From the NCBI GenBank assembly GCA_001512505.1, contig LFSC01000028.1, positions 578 through 64,577 on the forward strand: a stretch of 64,000 nucleotides of DNA, in the 5' to 3' direction. The number at the start of each line of letters is the position of its first letter. Positions within the stretch are counted from its first letter, which is position 1. The DNA is from Clostridiaceae bacterium DTU079. GTDB taxonomy: Bacteria > Bacillota > Clostridia > Acetivibrionales > Acetivibrionaceae. The notes under the pieces are model-generated. The model was not told the DNA's origin. It worked only from the letters and a program-made list of their open reading frames with translations, and did no database searches. Positions 61,551-64,000 of the stretch are shown one piece after another. Both the position numbers and the translations under genes were made by a program.

Positions 61551-63959
61551 CTATTCTTCACTTTCCCTTCCAAACCTTGCTGTAGCCAATGCATATTTTT
61601 TCAGCTTCTCATACACCAGATAGTTAATCGTTCCCGGAGGATAAGTGCCATCTTCCCCCTTCTCGCCAAACTTCATTCCTGTCAGTATTTCCATGCCCTC
61701 ATCAATCGTCTTGACTGCATAGACATTAAATTTACCTTTTTCAACCGCTTCAACCACCTCATCGTGCAGATTCAGATTTCTAATGTTACGATATGGAATT
61801 ATCACACCATGAGTGCCGTCAAGACCACGCAGCTTGCACAATTCAAAATAACCCTCGATCTTTTCATTTACTCCGCCAATGGGCTGTATCTCTCCCTTTT
61901 GATTAACTGAACCGGTTACCGCAATACTTTGTTTGATGGGCACCCCCGCAAGGCTTGATAAAATAGCATAAAGCTCGGCACTGGATGCACTGTCTCCGTC
62001 AATACCGTTATAAAGCTGCTCAAAGCATAAGCTTGCAGTAAGGGATAACGGAATATCCTGGGCATACTTTTCACCGATATATCCGCTTAATATCAGAACC
62101 CCTTTTGTATGAGTGGTTCCGCTCATTTCAACTTCTCTTTCGATATTTACTATTCCCTTTTCTCCCATAAAGGTATTTGCGGTTATCTTCGAAGGCTTTC
62201 CGAAACAATAATCACCCATATCAAGTATGCTAAGACCGTTTATCTCTCCGACAGCCTCACCCTCGGTATCAATGATTATCGTTCCGTCATTTATGAGTTC
62301 CAGAAGCTTCTTGTCATACTTATTGGATCTGTATATTTTCTCATTAATGGCTTTTTTCACATGTGAAGCCCTTACCACATCGCTTCCTTCAATCTTGGCC
62401 CATGCCGATGACTCACACAATATCTCAACAATATCATTGAACCTGGTGGACAGCTTGCTTTGATCCTCCACAAGCCGGGAACTGTATTCCACCACTTTGG
62501 CAACCCCTGTATTGTCAAAATGGAGTGCATTTTCTCTCCTGCAAAAGGAGCTTATAAACTGGGCGAGTTTTCCGACGTTTTCTTCATTTCTTTCCATTTC
62601 AGCATCAAAATCCACCTTGATCTTAAACAGCTTTTTAAAATCCTCGTCAAATTCGTAAAGAGCCTGATGCAAATATTCGCTTCCCACTAGAATCACTTTG
62701 ACCTTCAAAGGAATAGGCTCCGGCTTTAATGCGGAAACTGCGACAAGTCCCATTTGCTCCTTCATATTCTCAATTGTAATTTGCCGTGTTTTAAGAACCC
62801 TCTTTAGCGCTTCCCAAGACTGTACATTACTTAGAACGTCCTTGGCTTGAAGTATCAGATAGCCACCGTTGGCCTGGTGAAACAATCCGGCTTTTATCAT
62901 CGTATAATCGGTGGTCATGGTACCGAACTCATTTTCATATTCCAGCTTGCCAAGGAGATTGTAATAGGTGGGGTTGAAATCCACAATAACAGGAGCACCT
63001 TCGAGATTTGAGTTGTCCACCAACAAATTGACTTTATATTTATCCGTCGGTGAACCTTCACTGCCCCTTATCCACGGTAACATTATCTGCTGTTCTTCTG
63101 TCAGCTCTTCTTCCCTAAAATCACTGAGGTTTTTAAGAATATCTTCCTGAACATTCTCTAAATAGCTGATGACTTTCTTATAGTCCTTATATTTCTCTTT
63201 CATATCATTTATCTGCATGCCTACAGCAAACAGTGCAATTTTATTTTCCCATTCCGAAACCCTTTCTTCGGCTTCCTTCTCCACGTTTTTTATCTTTCTT
63301 ATTATGTCAATGGTCTCAAGCTGAACAATGTTTGACCTTTCAGTAATCTCTTGTTTAATTTTCTCATCCAAATCTCCGTATTCTTCCTCGGTTATTACCC
63401 TGCCTTCAATTACCGGTAAAAAGTATATTCCCGTATTTGTCGTTTTAACTCTAAATCCCTGCTTTTCAGCATCTTGGTTGAGCTTTTCCAAGAGAGATGC
63501 CTTCTTTTCTTGATATTCCTTTGCTATAGCCGTCCTCTCTCTTTCATAATCCTCGCTGTCAAAAGCCCGGGTAATTTCGAGCTGCAATACCTTTATGAAT
63601 TCCTCCATATCCTTTTTAAATACCTTACCCAAACCTGCCGGAAGATTTATGGCTTTAGGCTGGTTAGGATTTTCGAAATTATATATATAACACCAGTCAT
63701 CCGGCACCTTTTCATCCTTTGCAATTTTTTTCACACAATTCACGGCATAACTGGTTTTTCCCGTACCGGTCATACCGCTCATAAAAATATTATAGCCCCG
63801 CGTATCTATTTTAAGGCCGAATTTCATGGCACGGACAGCCCGTTCCTGACCGATAATATCCTCAAGGGGTTCTAACTCTGCAGTACTGGCAAAATTCAAT
63901 GAACTTGGGTCACATTCCTTTCTTAGCATATTGGCAGGTAAACCTTTGATTTGTGACAT
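61551..63959 (-). CDS. LonB-like ATP-dependent protease (COG1067)
   Basis: 802 residues: AAA+ domain with Walker A GMTGTGKTS (about 62-70), a long inserted coiled-coil part (about 110-250), a LonB middle domain (HQANGGYLILQAKDVLSNVQ) and a C-terminal S16 serine-lysine protease domain with the catalytic Ser in DGDSASSAELYA and Lys in GGVNEKIEGYF. It degrades proteins in the cytoplasm. Unlike LonA it has no LON N-terminal domain. GGGGG precedes the ATG. Confidence 0.9.
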   Translation of the reverse strand: MSQIKGLPANMLRKECDPSSLNFASTAELEPLEDIIGQERAVRAMKFGLKIDTRGYNIFMSGMTGTGKTSYAVNCVKKIAKDEKVPDDWCYIYNFENPNQPKAINLPAGLGKVFKKDMEEFIKVLQLEITRAFDSEDYERERTAIAKEYQEKKASLLEKLNQDAEKQGFRVKTTNTGIYFLPVIEGRVITEEEYGDLDEKIKQEITERSNIVQLETIDIIRKIKNVEKEAEERVSEWENKIALFAVGMQINDMKEKYKDYKKVISYLENVQEDILKNLSDFREEELTEEQQIMLPWIRGSEGSPTDKYKVNLLVDNSNLEGAPVIVDFNPTYYNLLGKLEYENEFGTMTTDYTMIKAGLFHQANGGYLILQAKDVLSNVQSWEALKRVLKTRQITIENMKEQMGLVAVSALKPEPIPLKVKVILVGSEYLHQALYEFDEDFKKLFKIKVDFDAEMERNEENVGKLAQFISSFCRRENALHFDNTGVAKVVEYSSRLVEDQSKLSTRFNDIVEILCESSAWAKIEGSDVVRASHVKKAINEKIYRSNKYDKKLLELINDGTIIIDTEGEAVGEINGLSILDMGDYCFGKPSKITANTFMGEKGIVNIEREVEMSGTTHTKGVLILSGYIGEKYAQDIPLSLTASLCFEQLYNGIDGDSASSAELYAILSSLAGVPIKQSIAVTGSVNQKGEIQPIGGVNEKIEGYFELCKLRGLDGTHGVIIPYRNIRNLNLHDEVVEAVEKGKFNVYAVKTIDEGMEILTGMKFGEKGEDGTYPPGTINYLVYEKLKKYALATARFGRESEE

Positions 63960-64000
63960 ACATTTTCCCCCTTTATACCAGCTATTTGAAGTCTTTAGAA

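Overview
The window is chromosomal DNA of a low-GC, anaerobic, cellulosome-forming clostridium of the Acetivibrio (Clostridium) thermocellum group. The marker is a celH-type cellulosomal enzyme (GH26, GH5, CBM11, type I dockerin) at 12454-15171, preceded by an ECF sigma factor and an anti-sigma factor carrying an extracellular GH5 domain (the sigma24C/Rsi24C arrangement). The dockerin and some loops differ from the C. thermocellum CelH I remember, so a close relative is more likely than C. thermocellum itself. Sporulation and monoderm genes (YunB, bactofilin, class A PBP) agree with a spore-forming Firmicute. No phage, plasmid, CRISPR array or complete insertion sequence was seen.

Layout. 1-1284: an ECF sigma factor broken by a frameshift, a membrane partner and a lipoprotein (minus strand). 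1405-1840: gene debris, namely a copied 3' end of the neighbouring ABC gene and a GNAT gene lacking its middle. 1974-7250: a TetR-controlled MFS/FtsX/ABC-ATPase export operon with a clear promoter and operator. 7354-9067: ECF sigma factor plus DUF4179 anti-sigma-like membrane protein. 9095-15228: the carbohydrate-sensing region (duplicated upstream element, sigma24C-like factor, Rsi24C-like GH5 anti-sigma factor, celH). 15246-16504: arginase-like protein and ribosomal L25/Ctc. 16999-18942: mgtE with an unusual leader holding two small ORFs and hairpins. 19042-21569: flavoprotein, HAD phosphatase, DUF2200.

21715-30759 is a sugar-uptake and catabolism regulon: RbsABC-type transporter, RbsD mutarotase, iron-containing and zinc-type alcohol dehydrogenases, a PfkB sugar kinase and a ROK repressor. 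Its two promoters carry related palindromic operators. 30883-32268 holds a two-gene membrane operon and decayed genes. 32466-36294 is an ABC/FtsX operon behind a repeated promoter element. 36487-37571 holds two more decayed genes. 37821-41788 holds rubrerythrin and a cobalamin-riboswitch-controlled BtuFCD importer. 41797-48228 holds an SPFH/zinc-ribbon protein and an envelope group (M23 peptidase, bactofilin, YunB, class A PBP).

48285-53818 is a MacAB-type export operon that, unusually for a monoderm, also encodes two secreted TolC-like coiled-coil proteins. 53930-57621 holds proB and the three genes known from methanogens for homocysteine synthesis from aspartate semialdehyde (COG1900, NIL-ferredoxin, COG2122), the main pair behind a promoter with a palindromic operator. 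57660-63959 holds small membrane proteins, a nitroreductase, tRNA-Pro(CGG), a DUF218 protein and a LonB-like protease.

Recurring themes are gene pairs that sense the envelope or outside (three ECF sigma loci), several ABC exporters of the FtsX/MacB class, and many small decayed genes whose middles are missing.
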